A stretch of DNA of 64,000 nt, from positions 17,794,001 to 17,858,000 of the forward strand of contig NC_065876.1 of NCBI RefSeq assembly GCF_933775445.1. Reading direction: 5' to 3'. The stretch is from Argentina anserina. Its lineage: Eukaryota > Streptophyta > Magnoliopsida > Rosales > Rosaceae. Below the pieces are notes generated by a model. The model saw only the letters and a program-made list of their open reading frames with translations. It ran no database searches and was not told the DNA's origin. Both the position numbers and the translations under genes were made by a program. Numbering within the stretch: the first letter of the stretch is position 1; every line of letters starts with the position of its first letter. This document shows positions 21,961-34,658 of the stretch, piece by piece.

Positions 21961-22334
21961 CTGCAAACAAAAGTATAATCAATGATCTCTTCCTGAACTC
22001 GAATCATTCATACAGAAGTTCTCAAAGCGTACGTGCTATGATACTAACCAGATTGAAGGTGAGTAGCTCTAAGAGAGGAGCTGGATAATATGTTTCTTCA
22101 CTTCCATGACAGTACTAGCTTCTCCCCCTATAAATGAGTTTGCTTCCATCCACATGCCCTTCAAAGCTTTTAACTCAGAAGAAGTGTCTCGCCATACAAG
22201 AGATTTCAAATCTCAGTCCTAAACCACTTGTAGCAAGCTTTTTCAAAATAAGTTTAGCAAGTGACATAAAAGATAGACATTAATAAGATTTCTTGTTATT
22301 ACCTTATTGAAGGTGAATTCTTTTTTGGGGTATT

Positions 22335-23548
22335 TTAATGTATACCTAATTTTTAGAAGCTCTTTTAAAAAAAAACCCACCTATTTTTTTTCTTCATTAT
22401 ACACTGAATTATAAGCATTCGTTAAATCTAAATTACAAAATGCCACTATTAAAATCTGATAAAAATTAGTGATTAGTCAATCAATAAATTGTGCTCTCAT
22501 TAACTGTCTTAATTATAGATTTTCTTTTACTCATCACAAATTTAGAAATAATGAAGCATTTCCTTTTTGATATATCTAGAATTCATAATTTTTTTAAATT
22601 TAAATCAATTCAAAATCGAAATCACTTTATGGTGATTTGAACTTTCCTTTTTTCTTTTTGTTGAATAATTTAAAATTTGTAATTTCATAGGTAATTTAGT
22701 TCATTTCAACTATTTATTTGCAACCTTAGTTTGAGGTAGAGATAAGTTTTGTTAATTCCTATTTAGTAGGTTTTTATTTTTTAATTACAACCTAAAAATT
22801 AGGTATTTATCTTTAAAGCTAACATCTCTTATATGAATTTTTACATCAACTTGTTTGTTAGGTATTTTATCATTCCAAAGATCTCTTTCGTAGGTTGAAT
22901 TTGAAATTTATACTAATATGCATGTATCTATCTATTAGGTAATTTTTACATCAACATGTTTGGTAGACATTCTCTAATTTTATAAATTTCTTCGATATGT
23001 TGAATATTTATATTAATATGCATGTTTCTATCTATTAGGTAACAACATAGAGTGAAAAAATATGAAGGTTGAAACCTAGAACAAAAGATTTACCACACGA
23101 AAAATATTCATGGTACAATGATACGAAAAGAAAAGATTTGAGAAAAAATATATATAATGGATAACATACGTACCTTATTGATAGATTCAAAAGATTGAAA
23201 AAAAAATGATGAATGATACAAGTTCACAACAATTTTTGTATTCTCTCGTACGATCTATAAAAGCTAGAGTAGTGTTTGTATTCTGAAACTCTCATATGAG
23301 CTATATAAAGAATTTTTTCTCAAAAAAAATAATTTTGAAATCAAATCTTTCAGCAAATTAAAGTAGTGAAAAATCAATGGTAAGATTGAATTAAACATGT
23401 ACAATAAATAGATGCTATGATTAAGGAAACTAAAATGATCAAAAGGGCAAAATATGGTTGTAGAAAAAGAATTTGGGTTTAGATTAAAAAAACATTTGGG
23501 TGTGGGTTTGATTTAAAAGAGTGGCTCCAATATTAGGTATATCTTTAA
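22335..23548. mobile_element. Non-autonomous DNA element with ~45-bp inverted ends
   Basis: The left end (ttaatgtatacctaatttt...agctcttttaaa, 22335-22378) is the imperfect inverse of the right end (tttaaaagagtggctccaatattaggtatatctttaa, about 23505-23548). The ~1.2 kb interior is AT-rich and noncoding, and includes a ~100-bp tandem duplication (22838-23041). A matching target duplication was not fixed. Confidence 0.5.
22838..23041. repeat. Two tandem ~100-bp units inside the DNA element
   Basis: Units share tttttacatcaac, a middle gttga segment and taatatgcatg followed by tctatctattaggtaa. The second starts near 22942. Identity is moderate, so the duplication predates much of the decay. Confidence 0.55.
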
Positions 23549-24149
23549 TTTTCTCTTCTTTTTTCCATTTTACCTGTGAATCTGCAGTATATATACGCGT
23601 TGGACTTTATGTTACATTGACGCTAACTTTGTTTACAAGAGCTTTTATCCATATTGAAAATTGACTTCAAAAGTGATGATCCAAATGGACCTTCAAAATC
23701 AGCAAAAATGCCATAATCCTATTTTCTAGCACCCAAAATTTTGATGAGAAAAGAGCTAAAACTCTCCCGATTCTTTTGGCATGCATCCATGCTTTCTATT
23801 CAACTATTTAATTTATGTGAAGATCTTCTCTTCAAATTTTGCAATTTGGAATTCATACATTTTTATGATTGATCATTTTTTTTCCTTATAGATTCAAAAC
23901 GGTTCTCTTCCATTATATGGAGATAGTGTCTGGTTCTCAGCAGTGCATGCATGTTTTCTGTTGTGTAAGCATATAAGTAGATGTCGTTGTGTAGGTTGGC
24001 GTATTTGTTGCTTACTTTTGGTATTAGATTGTAGATTGTTATTTTCAACTTTCGGTACTTAGATGGTGTAATTCAATCCTAGTGTGAGTTAGATTAGGGG
24101 CTGAATTGGCTCTTCTGATATACTTCAAAGTTGAGGCATGTAGGTCTGA

Positions 24150-24840
24150 GACCGGTTCTAAAATACTGATTTTTCCCAGAACCAGAACCGGAATCGAAAA
24201 AGAAAAAACGGTCCGAATTTAGCACCATTTGCTTTCGGAATCGGAATCGAATCGAATCGCAAATATTGGGTCGGTTTTCAGATTTTTACTATTTCATAAG
24301 ATTACTGTAATATATATATATATATATATCTCAAAACCTTAAACAATAACCATATAAAATACCAACTTCAAAATGCAAATATAGAACGTCAACAACATCT
24401 TTAGTACAATTACCCAATGATCAACAATTAACATACTCAATTATTTCGAAAAGAATTGAGAGAGAGAGAGAGAGAGAGAGACTGCAAACCTATAATTATT
24501 TGGATTTTAGGGAGTAACAAAATAATAAAAGAAGTCAAGGTGTAAGGCAAAAGAATATGTTTTTTTTTTAGTTTATATAGTGATTAGTATGAGTTTAAGA
24601 AGTAAAAAAAAGTGATGTGGGATGCGGCGACCAAAGATGTTTCTTTAAGAGTTTTTCTTATATAGTTGTGAATACTCAGTACTAACGGTTTTAAAATGTT
24701 CAAAAATAGGAACTGGAATCAAATCGAATCGGTTGTTTCGGTGCGGTTCTTCTAGAGTTAGTTTTTTTTTTCTAAAATCAAATCGAATCGACTATTCGAT
24801 ACAATTCTGACGGTTCTAAACAGTTATCGGGTTTAAAGCA
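24150..24840. mobile_element. Degenerate non-autonomous element with aaccgg/ccggtt ends
   Basis: Both ends are rich in aatcggaatcgaatcgaatcg and ggttctaaa-type motifs in opposite senses (24150-24280 and 24690-24830), typical of hAT-like MITEs of plants. The interior has an (at)n run at 24308-24328 and a (ga)n run at 24459-24480. No coding. Confidence 0.35.
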
Positions 24841-24997
24841 TGGGGCCTAGGTGCATGTGTATCTATTGATTCTAATCCATCATCACTCATCAGTGAAATA
24901 TTTTACCCAAAAAAAGAAGAAGACAAAAAACAATATCGAAAACGTTTTTGGTTTACTCTTTACCTTACGGAACCGGTCTTTCTTCCTTTTTGTCTAG

Positions 24998-25224
24998 AGA
25001 GAGAGAGAGAGAGAGTGGGGGTATGTCACTATGTCTGTCCGTTTGGGAATAACTGAACAAAACCCAACAATCTGAATCCTCTCCAATCTCCCAATTGTTC
25101 TCTCAAACCCAACTCTTGTGCTTCACCCTTTCCAATTCATCTGTCGTCGTTTTAATTTTTGGTGGCTGGATTTGCAGAAATGTAAAGAGGGTGTTAGCCA
25201 TTGGTTGAATCCTAAGGCTTCAGG
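24998..25224 (+). promoter_or_regulatory. Putative leader (5'UTR) exon of the FRS gene with a (ga)n run
   Basis: A (ga)n run at 24998-25015 is followed by a pyrimidine-rich stretch and then aaggcttcag|gtaaac near 25224, a good donor. Together with acceptors near 27153 (tttcag|aaacc) and 27552 (tatcag|atgctc), this suggests untranslated exons and a leader intron of about 1.9 kb upstream of the FRS start codon. Transcript data are needed to prove it. Confidence 0.4.
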
Positions 25225-26481
25225 TAAACAAAAACCAAAGCTTTCTCTTTACAAATTTTGTGTGATTGTTGAGTTGCTTTCTCTATGATTCTGTATGGAA
25301 ATCGTCAAACTTGGGAGTTTTTGGTCGAATTTGTTGGTCCTATTCAACGTGTTTTCTTTTATTCATATCAGCAATTTACTTACATCAGATGATCTCTACA
25401 CATGTTCAGTTCTCATTGAAAACTAGTTTTCTTTGACCAGTATTACATAAGAATTTAGTTTGGTTTGGTTTGGGAAGACAAGGGTTTGAACTTTCATGTG
25501 TTATTCCATTTTCCCTTATCTGTTTATATGCAATCCAAAAAGCACATCAAATATGTTATTCTTATTTGAAATTCCAAATGCAGACCAAATAAAAATCTTA
25601 TCTATATTAATCGTTTTGGTGTAGCTACTGAGCTTCCAAAGCTTGCTCGCTGCTGTTTTCATTGTTATAAGTAAATAAGTCCATGGATGGATGTGTTACT
25701 GATTTTCCAGAGTTTTCTTAACCAAAAGGCTTTTTACCACATTTTGCTTTGCTTGTGGAATGTATGCTGATTTTGCATTGCTTGCTGAATATATGTTCTT
25801 GTTCTCAGCACCTTTTTTTCTTTTTCTTTTTTTTGAATGGAAGAGTTGGCTTTTGTTAGAATCTTGCTATGAAGTAAAAAGAGTTAATCTGATATAATTT
25901 GGAAGTTTGATACTAAAATGATGGGAGGGTTGTGAGTAAAATACTGGTTTGTATATGTATATAACGAAACAAAGCATTGTAAATATCATTTCAGATTTCT
26001 TGGTATAAAAAAAATAATGCCTTGGAATCATTTCCAAGTTAAACCACCACATTAGTCATAACCCCAGGTTTGGGTTGTGAAGTAGTGTAGTCCGCAATTC
26101 CGATCTTGGGATAATCCAATACTTATTCATTTCCAATCTGACATTAGGTGCTTAGCTTATTAGAAATTCTTCCGGTTGTCGACAATGAAAGATTGAAGAG
26201 CACCTGGGAGGGCTGATTGACTATATGCTTCAGTAGGTCCACATGATTGGAGAAGGTTAAATCAAAACATGCACTATATCTCGGTTGCCCCTTTCGAGCT
26301 TGAGCATTTCTGTTGTATGCCTAGGTTTTTATCCATGTTACCATATATTGATCATTTTAGTTGTAAGAAACAGTACAAAACCTTGTTTACTTGTTCTCCA
26401 TGTTTTCTTTACACTGCATCCAGCTTAACTTCACCTCTTTTCTTGAACTCTTCAATGGTGTGACTCAGAACTACCTGTTCA

Positions 26482-26935
26482 CAGAGGCGGATCCAGGTAC
26501 TGAATTTAGTCTAGCTAATTTACCTCCCCTATAAGTAATCGGTTACGTCAATGTAATTTTCGTTTTTTTTTTCTTTGGTTAAATGGTATTTCAATACAAT
26601 CACCTTATTAAACCCAATTTTAGAGGAAAAATTGGGAGGGGGGGGGGGGGATAAGAAGAAAATAGTATTATTACATAGAAAAGAGGTTCTCTCACAAGAA
26701 AAACTAGAAAATAGGAAATATATATTATGAAAAAGGAGGGAGAAAAGAAAAGAAGGATAAAAATGTATAAAGTAAAAAAAAAATCCATGCTAAGGTTCGA
26801 ACCCAGGATATGGGGTGTCCTTGTAAAGATCAGTAACTCCACAAGATTTTAGTAGTGTCTGTGCAAAAGTTTATATTTATTGAAAAAACAGTCTGGGCTG
26901 CAGCCCATACTGCCCTTCGAACAGGTCCGCCACTG
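26482..26935. mobile_element. hAT-like MITE, CAGAGGCGGATCC ends, 8-bp target duplication
   Basis: Begins cagaggcggatcc and ends ggtccgccactg, with flanks cctgttca and cctgttaa (7 of 8 identical), as expected for hAT insertion. The interior is noncoding and carries a G-run at 26636-26650. It lies in the presumed leader intron of the FRS gene. Confidence 0.75.
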
Positions 26936-27607
26936 CCTGTTAATCTTGTACAAACATGTTATGTTTTTGTGATTGATTGGTACGTCTTGTCTAGTTGAAA
27001 GGTTGAATAATGTAATGGCATTGGCAAAGGTTTAAAAGGTTAATGAAACGTTTCTTTTGCATGTACTAATTTGGTATACATACTATACGAGTGTAATATG
27101 AATACGATTGATGAGAATGGATCCTTTTTTTTTTCTATTTTCTTTTTGTTTCAGAAACCTCAACAATGGCCTGCACTTTACAGGGCACATTGTAATCCTT
27201 GAATATGAGGTCATTTATGGTGTTAAGATGTGGAATCATGTATACAGCATGTTGGTTGCTTATTTATGGAGCATTTTTGCATGGGGACATACCTCTTTTA
27301 TGTGGCCAACTTTTACAGTGCATATATTTACACCATACGTGTACATTGAAGCTGCATAATGTTGACCCTAAAAGACCATTTTCCTTTTAGTGGTTCTGTC
27401 TTCCCTTTTATTACTTTTGCCTGTTGAAGTCAGTTTAGTGAGTTCCTTATCATATCAACCTTGCCTGTTACTAAGTTTTCAAGGTTTTAAACTGTATTCA
27501 TACGCATGCTTAGTGGATTCAGTCATTAATACTTGTTTTGTTTACAATATCAGATGCTCAGTGGATGCAGTTCATAGAGTCACTTAAGCTCAAAAAATGG
27601 TAGTATA

Positions 27608-30600
27608 ATGTCTAAAGAGGGAGTCATGTTGGTGGTTTATGATGATCCCTCAGACCAACAATCTTTCTCTTGGGATGATACCACCAGCAGTGAGGAATCA
27701 CTTGATGAAACTAGGCTTTCACTGGAGACCACAAACGATGTAATTCCATATATTGGAAAAAGATTTGCTACGCATGATGCGGCTTATGAGTACTACAGTG
27801 AATTTGCGAAGCAATGTGGATTCTCAATCCGGCGACACCGTACAGAGGGAAAAGATGGGGTCGGCAATGGACTTACGAGACGCTACTTTGTCTGCCACCG
27901 TGCTGGAAATAGTCCAAGTAAATCATCCAATGAAAGTAAGCCTCGAAGAAATAGAAAGTCCTCCCGATGTGGATGTCAAGCATACATGCGAATTAGCAAG
28001 ACAACAGAATTGGGAGTATTGGAATGGCGTGTCACAGGTTTTGCAAACAATCATAATCATGAACTCTTGGAGCCAAACCAAGTTCGTTTTCTTCCCGCAT
28101 ATCGAACTATAACGGAATCTGATAAGAGCCGGATCCTTATGTTTGCCAAGACAGGAATTTCAGTACAGCAAATGATGAGGCTCATGGAGCTTGAGAAGTG
28201 TGTCGAACCAGGTTATTTATCCTTTACCGAAAAGGATGTGAGAAATTTACTCCAGTCATTTCGGAAGATAGATGCGGAACAGGAGAGCATAGACTTGTTA
28301 AGAATGTGCAGAAACATTAAGGAGAAAGATTCAAACTTTAAATTTGAGTGCACAATTGACTCAAGGAACAGATTAGAAAATATTGCATGGTCATATGCAT
28401 CCTCAGTACAGTCATATGAGATATTTGGAGATGCAGTGGTGTTTGATACTACTCATCGCTTAACTGCATTCGACATGCCACTTGGGGTATGGGTTGGAAT
28501 AAACAATTATGGTATGCCTTGCTTCTTTGGCTGTGTGCTTCTTCGAGAGGAAAGTGTCAAGTCATTTTCATGGGCACTGAAGGTGAGTCCCAATATATGT
28601 GTGTGTGTGTGCGCGCGCGCCGGCGTGTATGCATGTCTGTGTGTGTGTTTTATGTTGCTTCAAGCATCTAAAACGGTCACCTTATATTGCACAATTGAAC
28701 ATATGGTACTTTAAGTTAAGTAGCTGAGTCATTAATCAGTTCATTATGATAGTGGAATTGTGTGAAGGTAGAATGTTCTGAATTTGAGTAATCATATAAT
28801 TAGGGTGGTGGTTATATTACTTTAGATTGGCAGGCAATCTCTCAAGGATTAGCCTGTCAGATTTTAACCATGCCTAAAACTTTTTTGGCTGAGTGAAATT
28901 TTGCATTAGAGGGAATACTAGGGAGCACAAGTATATTTATCCTGCAATTCATGTGAATTGGGAACTTTGTCTTACTGCATAGTAAATGCAGATCATACTT
29001 GTATTCAGTATATGCTTTCCATATATTCCAGTTTGCTAGTTTGAATATAATTTATATGGATTTTGAATACACAACACATCCAGCATGTATATTTTCATGA
29101 AGAAATCTTATTGTTCCCAGATTTGACGGTGGTTTTCTGTTTTGTATTGAAATTTATTGAAGGCATTTCTGGGATTCATGTATGGGAAGGCGCCACGGAC
29201 CATATTAACTGATCAAAGTTTATTTCTGAAAGAAGCAATAAGCGCAGAGATGCCAACAACTAAACACGCACTATGCGTGTGGATGATAGTTGGAAAGTTT
29301 CCATCCTGGTTCAATGCTGTTTTGGGTGAACGTTACAATGAGTGGAAGAGTGAGTTTTATCGCATTTACAATTTGGAGGCCATAGAGGATTTCGAACTAG
29401 GGTGGAGGGACTTAGTAAATTCTTTTGGACTTCAGTCTAACCGGCATATAGTCAACTTGTATGGTCTGCGCTCTCTTTGGGCACTACCGTTCTTGAGAAG
29501 CCATTTCTTTGCAGGAATGGCTACAATTGGTCAGTCGAAGTCAATTAATGCATTCATCCAACGATTTTTAAGTGCGCAAACTCGGCTGGCGCACTTCATT
29601 GAACAAGTATGTTGTCCTCTCTTTCCCTCTACAGCCAATATAATTTCAGTACTCCATTTGTTTTCGGAACACTTTTTTATACCAAAAGTTGAATGAATAG
29701 CCCACCACCCCAAACAGAGAGAGGAACAATTTATAAGTCAGAACAATAGAGGTAACAATGCAGGGCAAATGTAGAGCTGCAATAAGGTGTGCCTCTGGTC
29801 CATAGGTTACCTACTTTTTAATTCTGAAAATGCAGTTTATATAAAGTGTGTGCTCGGTGAACTAGCCAAAAATTTGTCAGCTACTTTAAAATCTGTAAGT
29901 ACAGCTACCAAATATGGGGACCATATATGGACATTGATTTATTGAACTTTTCCATCCCACAGTTTAGTATGACCCATTCCGTTGTGCGTCACTCCGAACC
30001 ACAGGCACCTTCATAATTTTTGACATATATCTTTTACTTGTGGATTGCTATCTTGGCATCTAATATACATGTGATTAATAAGATTGGAATCTAGATTACT
30101 TGAGGTTGATTTTTTTTTCTCTGTATCTTCCCACTTTGTTGCAACTGAAACTTGTGCATATATGTTGTTGGTCACTGTTCATTTTATATTTATATCATAA
30201 AAGCAGCAACTTTGGGCTGCAGCATCTTTTGATAGAGAGGAGTTCTCAAGTTCATAAGTCAACACTAATTTTAAGCTTTTAACTTAGCTTCTTCGTTTAT
30301 CAGGATGTAGTGCAATGAGGCATTTTCTTTCTTAGGTGAAAACTCTTGTGTGTATTATTAATAAGTTTGTTTTGCATGAGCAGGTGGCTGTTGCTGTTGA
30401 TTTTAAAGATCAAGCTGGAGAACAACAAACAATGCAACAAACTCTGCAAAATATGTGCCTGAAAACAGGAGCACCGATGGAATCCCATGCTGCCTCAATT
30501 CTTACTCCTTATGCTTTCTCTAAGTTTCAAGAACAACTTGTTTTGGCTGCGCACTACGCATCTTTCCAAATGGATGATGGTTTTCTTGTTCGACATCACA

Positions 30601-31001
30601 CGAAAGGTGATGTAGGCCGTAAAGTATATTGGATGCCTCGGGAAGGCATCATAAATTGCAGTTGCCATCATTTTGAGTTCTCGGGGATCCTTTGTCGCCA
30701 TGCACTTCGAGTTCTCTCAACGGGAAATTGCTTTCAGATTCCTGATAGGTATCTTCCTGTGCGTTGGCGTCGCGTCAGCATACCTTCTGAGAAACTCCTT
30801 CATACTGTTCCAAGTGACCATGCAGAAAAAATACAGTTGTTACAAAGCATAGTATCAGCTCTGGTTACAGAATCTTCAAAGTCTAGGGAGAGACTGGATA
30901 TAGCAACTGAGCAGGCATCAATCCTATTATCCCGGATAAGAGAGCGGCCTGTTTCATTTCAAAGTATAAGAGACAGTGCCCCAAATAATAGGAATATATG
31001 A
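27608..31001 (+). CDS. FRS11: FAR1-RELATED SEQUENCE 11-like protein
   Basis: Three exons, 27608-28582, 29163-29606 and 30384-31001, join at phase-0 GT/AG junctions to 678 codons, the usual length of Arabidopsis FRS11. FRS/FHY3 proteins are nuclear DNA-binding regulators domesticated from Mutator-like transposases, linked to phytochrome-dependent and other gene control. Residues about 45-155 form the FAR1 zinc-binding domain (YEYYSEFAKQCGFSIRRHR, CHRAG, then SRCGCQAYMRI and NHNHEL). Next comes the MULE transposase-like core (GDAVVFDTTH with its Asp, GVWVGINNYGMPCFFGCVLL, ILTDQ). In exon 3 lies the SWIM zinc finger CSCHHFEFSGILCRHALRV, the CxC...CxH pattern. The start was chosen because MSKEGVMLVVYDDPSDQ matches the family N-terminus. 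No frameshift or stop was seen, so it appears intact. Exon 1's donor is followed within 15 bp by a (gt)n(gc)n tract. Confidence 0.93.
28597..28648. repeat. Alternating purine-pyrimidine (gt)n(gc)n tract in FRS intron 1
   Basis: The run tgtgtgtgtgtgtgcgcgcg continues through cgccggcgtgtatgcatgtctgtgtgtgtg, starting about 15 bp after the exon 1 donor. Such alternating sequence favours Z-DNA in vitro and is prone to length change. Confidence 0.85.
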
Positions 31002-31599
31002 TGCAATACCGTAAAAAAGGCTTTGTCTGAAATTCTTACAGAAAGCAGAACTTGTCTGGATTTGGATGAATGGACGAGCAGGCTTGAAAATTACACTTGG
31101 CAATACTTTTATGAGTTCGGACGTGGGAGGCAGTGTTGTGTGTTGGATATTTGTAGCCTTTTATGGTAAATGGTGTAATACTTATACTGGAGGAATGGTT
31201 ACAAGTTTTTTTTTTTGAGGATGGACGCTGGTGAGATAGGTACTGAATAGAAGAAATCTGTGCCAGCCGATGGCAGGTATGTTTTGCTTCAGATATGGTT
31301 ATTATGGAGTTGCTAGTGTGGATTGAAGCTTGTACTGTTAGACTATCTTCCTATGCTCTAGGGGAATTGTAAGGAAAGTCATGCTGGCATATCTTCTGTA
31401 TAATTGCAGAATATTCTATATGAGGATTGTATATTAAGTATATTAGCTGTAACTTTCCTTATATGAATTCTAGATAGCAATCTACTGCTAACTTGTAGGA
31501 TCAGAGGAATTACCTCTTGTATTCACTCTTGTATAAAGAATGCATCTCAGTATCAATGATATTCATTCCTTCAAGCCATATTAATCTCATCTTTTTCAG

Positions 31600-32315
31600 G
31601 AATTGGTCTACTTGCTTTGGGGAATCTGGAAGGAACGAAATAACAGAGTTTGGGATGAGAAAAATGGCTAGGTTATGAATGTTGTTATTTCTAGTATGGC
31701 CCGACTAACAGACTTTCGTTTGATTAAAGAAAAGGCTGGTTTTAGCAGAGTTAGGGTGAGAACTGTGGCTCGATGGAAACCGCCCTCTTCTGGTATTGTT
31801 AAAGTTAATGTGGATGGCTCTATTAATAATATTTCAAAGAAAGGAGGGTCAGGTATTGTGATCAGGGACTCGGTTGGGAGTTTTCTTGGTGGTGGTGGAA
31901 GACCTCTTGCGAGGTTGTACTCGGCTGAGCATGCTGAGGTACTTGCCTGTCAACATGCTATTTCCATGGTGGTTGCTCATGACCTTATGCCTGTTATTGT
32001 TGAGATGGATGCCCAAGTAGTGGTTAACCAACTCAATAGTAAGAAGGCCTCAAATTGCTCGATGTTGGGGAGGATTTATGAGGATATCAGGTTGTTGCTT
32101 CAGCCTAATGCAATTCGCATAGTCTCTGTCCAGCATAATGCTAATGGGGCAGCTCATTCTCTGGTTGCTTATTTGAAATCTCTATCTGCAGAGACATATT
32201 CTTCTTCTGTTCCTTCTTTTGCTTTGGCTGCCATAGCAAACTTACAATTCTACTATGTAATCTTTTTGTTTCTCAATAAAGCTTTTGACCTCTTTGATTA
32301 AAAAAAAAATAAAAA
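31600..32315 (+). pseudogene. LINE 3' end: RNase H-like domain plus poly(A)
   Basis: Reads LLWGIWKERNNRVWDEKNG, then a stop, then a 208-codon frame (31675-32301) with a plant LINE-type RNase H domain. Catalytic residues are present: Asp in VNVDGS, Glu in SAEHAEVLA, Asp in VEMDAQVVV and the late NGAAHSL His. The 3' end has aataaa (32275) and an A-run at 32299-32308, as left by target-primed insertion. Reverse transcriptase is missing, so it is 5'-truncated; a target duplication was not found. It lies about 600 bp after the FRS stop and could supply a polyadenylation signal to that transcript. Confidence 0.75.
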
Positions 32316-33714
32316 TACAAATAAATAAAAGAGGCACTCGTTTAGTGAAAACTCGCAATATTTAACATGACGAATTATAATGCTCTGTGTTGCTACCACA
32401 TATTGGCCGGAATGCCAGATGATTGAATGCAACTCGAAGGCCATGTTGGGAGGAAAAGACTAGTGGTAGAAGCTGGAATCAAAGTTGGTTCATGGCTTCA
32501 ACGGTGGAGCACTTATATCTGTATTTGCCGTCATCTTGAGTGAATTATCTTGCATCAAAATGTTTTCCTGCCAATCTCTTAAATGAGAAACCTTCTACCT
32601 TTAAATTTTGTGGCAAGAACAAACTCATATTAAAAGATCAAATCCCTTTTAGATCAGAGCTCCAAGAAGAATATATACAATTGATGGTAGAGGAAAATGT
32701 TATAGCTGGCAACACAGAAGACCAACATAAGGTTTTAGATCAAGAGGAATACACTGGAACTCAAACTTTTTAGAAAAGGAACAAACAAAATAGAGGCTCA
32801 CAACGTCAAATCCATTGGGAACATGGGATCGATACACTCACAACTAGTGCCTAAATTGGATTTGCATATCTTTTACCATGAGTTACTATGATCGTGAAGT
32901 GGAAGCATTTACGATATTTCTTCTTCCTCCACTGATTTGAATTTCATGACGCAAGTGAGCTTGTGACTTTCATGGTATCGATTGTTACAGATAGCCAATA
33001 TGCCACCTCTCTTCGGCAGTAGAAGCACTGATGCTATGCATGAGCAGTTTGTTACTTCCACCATACATCACAGTTTTTAATTTGCCAACAAATGTAGCTG
33101 TTATCATTCCCACATTTGATTAAACTAGTTACAGTATTGAGAAATCAAGTGAGTGGAAACTGGAACAGCGTGGAAGAAAATGGTTACCCTCTCCAATAAA
33201 AGGGGGGCCTGGATGGACAAGTGAAGAGCCCTCCTTAAATTCAGGTTCAGTAGTGCATCCCTAGTATTGCTAGCTACTGCCTACCAACCAACAATATTTG
33301 AAAAATAGGGTGGTTCTTTGAATCCACTTCTCTCCTTTTTCCCTAACTTGCATTGGTCCAACGTCTTCTCATTCTCTACACCCTAATAGAAAATGAGGCA
33401 TGTCTAAGTTCCTGCTACTGCTGACTTAAATTGAATCAAAATGAGTGGATCTTGGTTGACTTAATGACATATATATGCACAGTTGAAAAGCACAATATGA
33501 ATTTACAGAGTTGAAAAACCAACCAGATATTTTAACACACATTTAGCTTCCAATGTGGTCATGAGGACCAAGGGAGTTCATATGAACGGTTAAAATGAGT
33601 ATGAAGTTTTGTATTTATTTTCAAGTTTCAATATGCATGTCATCCAACAACTGTTTATTTAAAAGTCTTCACTTTATTTTTATTTTAATATTCTGATTAG
33701 AAACTCTTCATGTG
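32316..33714. other. No gene seen
   Basis: Only short random frames (for example 32540-32773) without recognisable motifs or good splice partners. A c/t-rich stretch near 33325-33400 may be promoter-like but has no obvious gene after it. Confidence 0.35.
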
Positions 33715-33723
33715 TGGCAATGG

Positions 33724-34649
33724 AGAAATTTTATATACACTCCCAAAACCTCTTAATACACATCTCTAATATTTTTGAATTAAAAGAGATTTTGTAGTTA
33801 TGTGAAAAGACGAAAACAACCATATATCACAAATTATGAAAATATAATACAAATTAACATACAAAAAACAAAATTGATTTGGAAACAAATTAATTTAAAA
33901 TTGCAAGGGAATTTAAGATGACTCCTATTATAATGGAACGTCTGGTATGAGAACTTTGGATAAGGGTGTGGCTATTGTCACCCTATCATGTTCTTTGTTC
34001 ACCTGACATATGTTCTAATTATTAAAAAACTATATTAACCAAGTATAAAATGATTAATACTAAATACTTCATTGGTCTTTTTGCTTTTTCTTTTTTATTT
34101 CCCATCATCATTGATTTGCTATCCATCTCACCAAATTATTACGTTAGCTTCATGATAATCATCAAAATATGTACAATACCAAGAACAAATAGAAAGAATA
34201 AAACTTTTCTTCGTTAGTCACAAATGTTAACATCATATCTCTAAAGATAAATCGGAAAAGACAAACATGGAAATTGTTGTTTGTTTTTAAAAAAAAACAT
34301 GGAAATTGTTTGTTTGTTTGTTTGTTAAAAAAACATTAAAATTGTTTGAGATTGTAATAAGATAACGGAAGTAGATTAGATTAGGAAATTTTGAGAATTA
34401 CCATATATTAAAATATTAAATGAAATATTTTAATTAACAAAAGTAACTTCTTAATTGTATATGTAGAAGGATAATTTGGTGAAAAGAAATGGGTGAAATG
34501 AGTAAAATTAGATTTTGAAATATCAAATAATAAAATAAATTATGATTAAGGATAGATCATGTACGGTTGTGTATTTAGTAAAATATTATAATTAGAAATT
34601 AAAATAGTGGTGTATTAAGAGGTTTGGGTAGTGTATATAAAATTTGTCA
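33724..34649. mobile_element. Mutator-like MITE with 9-bp target duplication
   Basis: The left end agaaattttatatacactcc and the right end gggtagtgtatataaaatttgtca are imperfect inverted repeats of ~38 bp, including the aacctcttaatacac segment. Flanks are tggcaatgg at 33715-33723 and 34650-34658, identical over 9 bp, which fits Mutator-type insertion. The 926-bp interior is AT-rich and noncoding, with a (gttt)n run near 34305-34325. Confidence 0.75.
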
Positions 34650-34658
34650 TGGCAATGG

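Noticed and set aside
22838..23041. Possible CRISPR-like repeat
   Set aside because: Only two long diverged units with no spacers; plant nuclear DNA.
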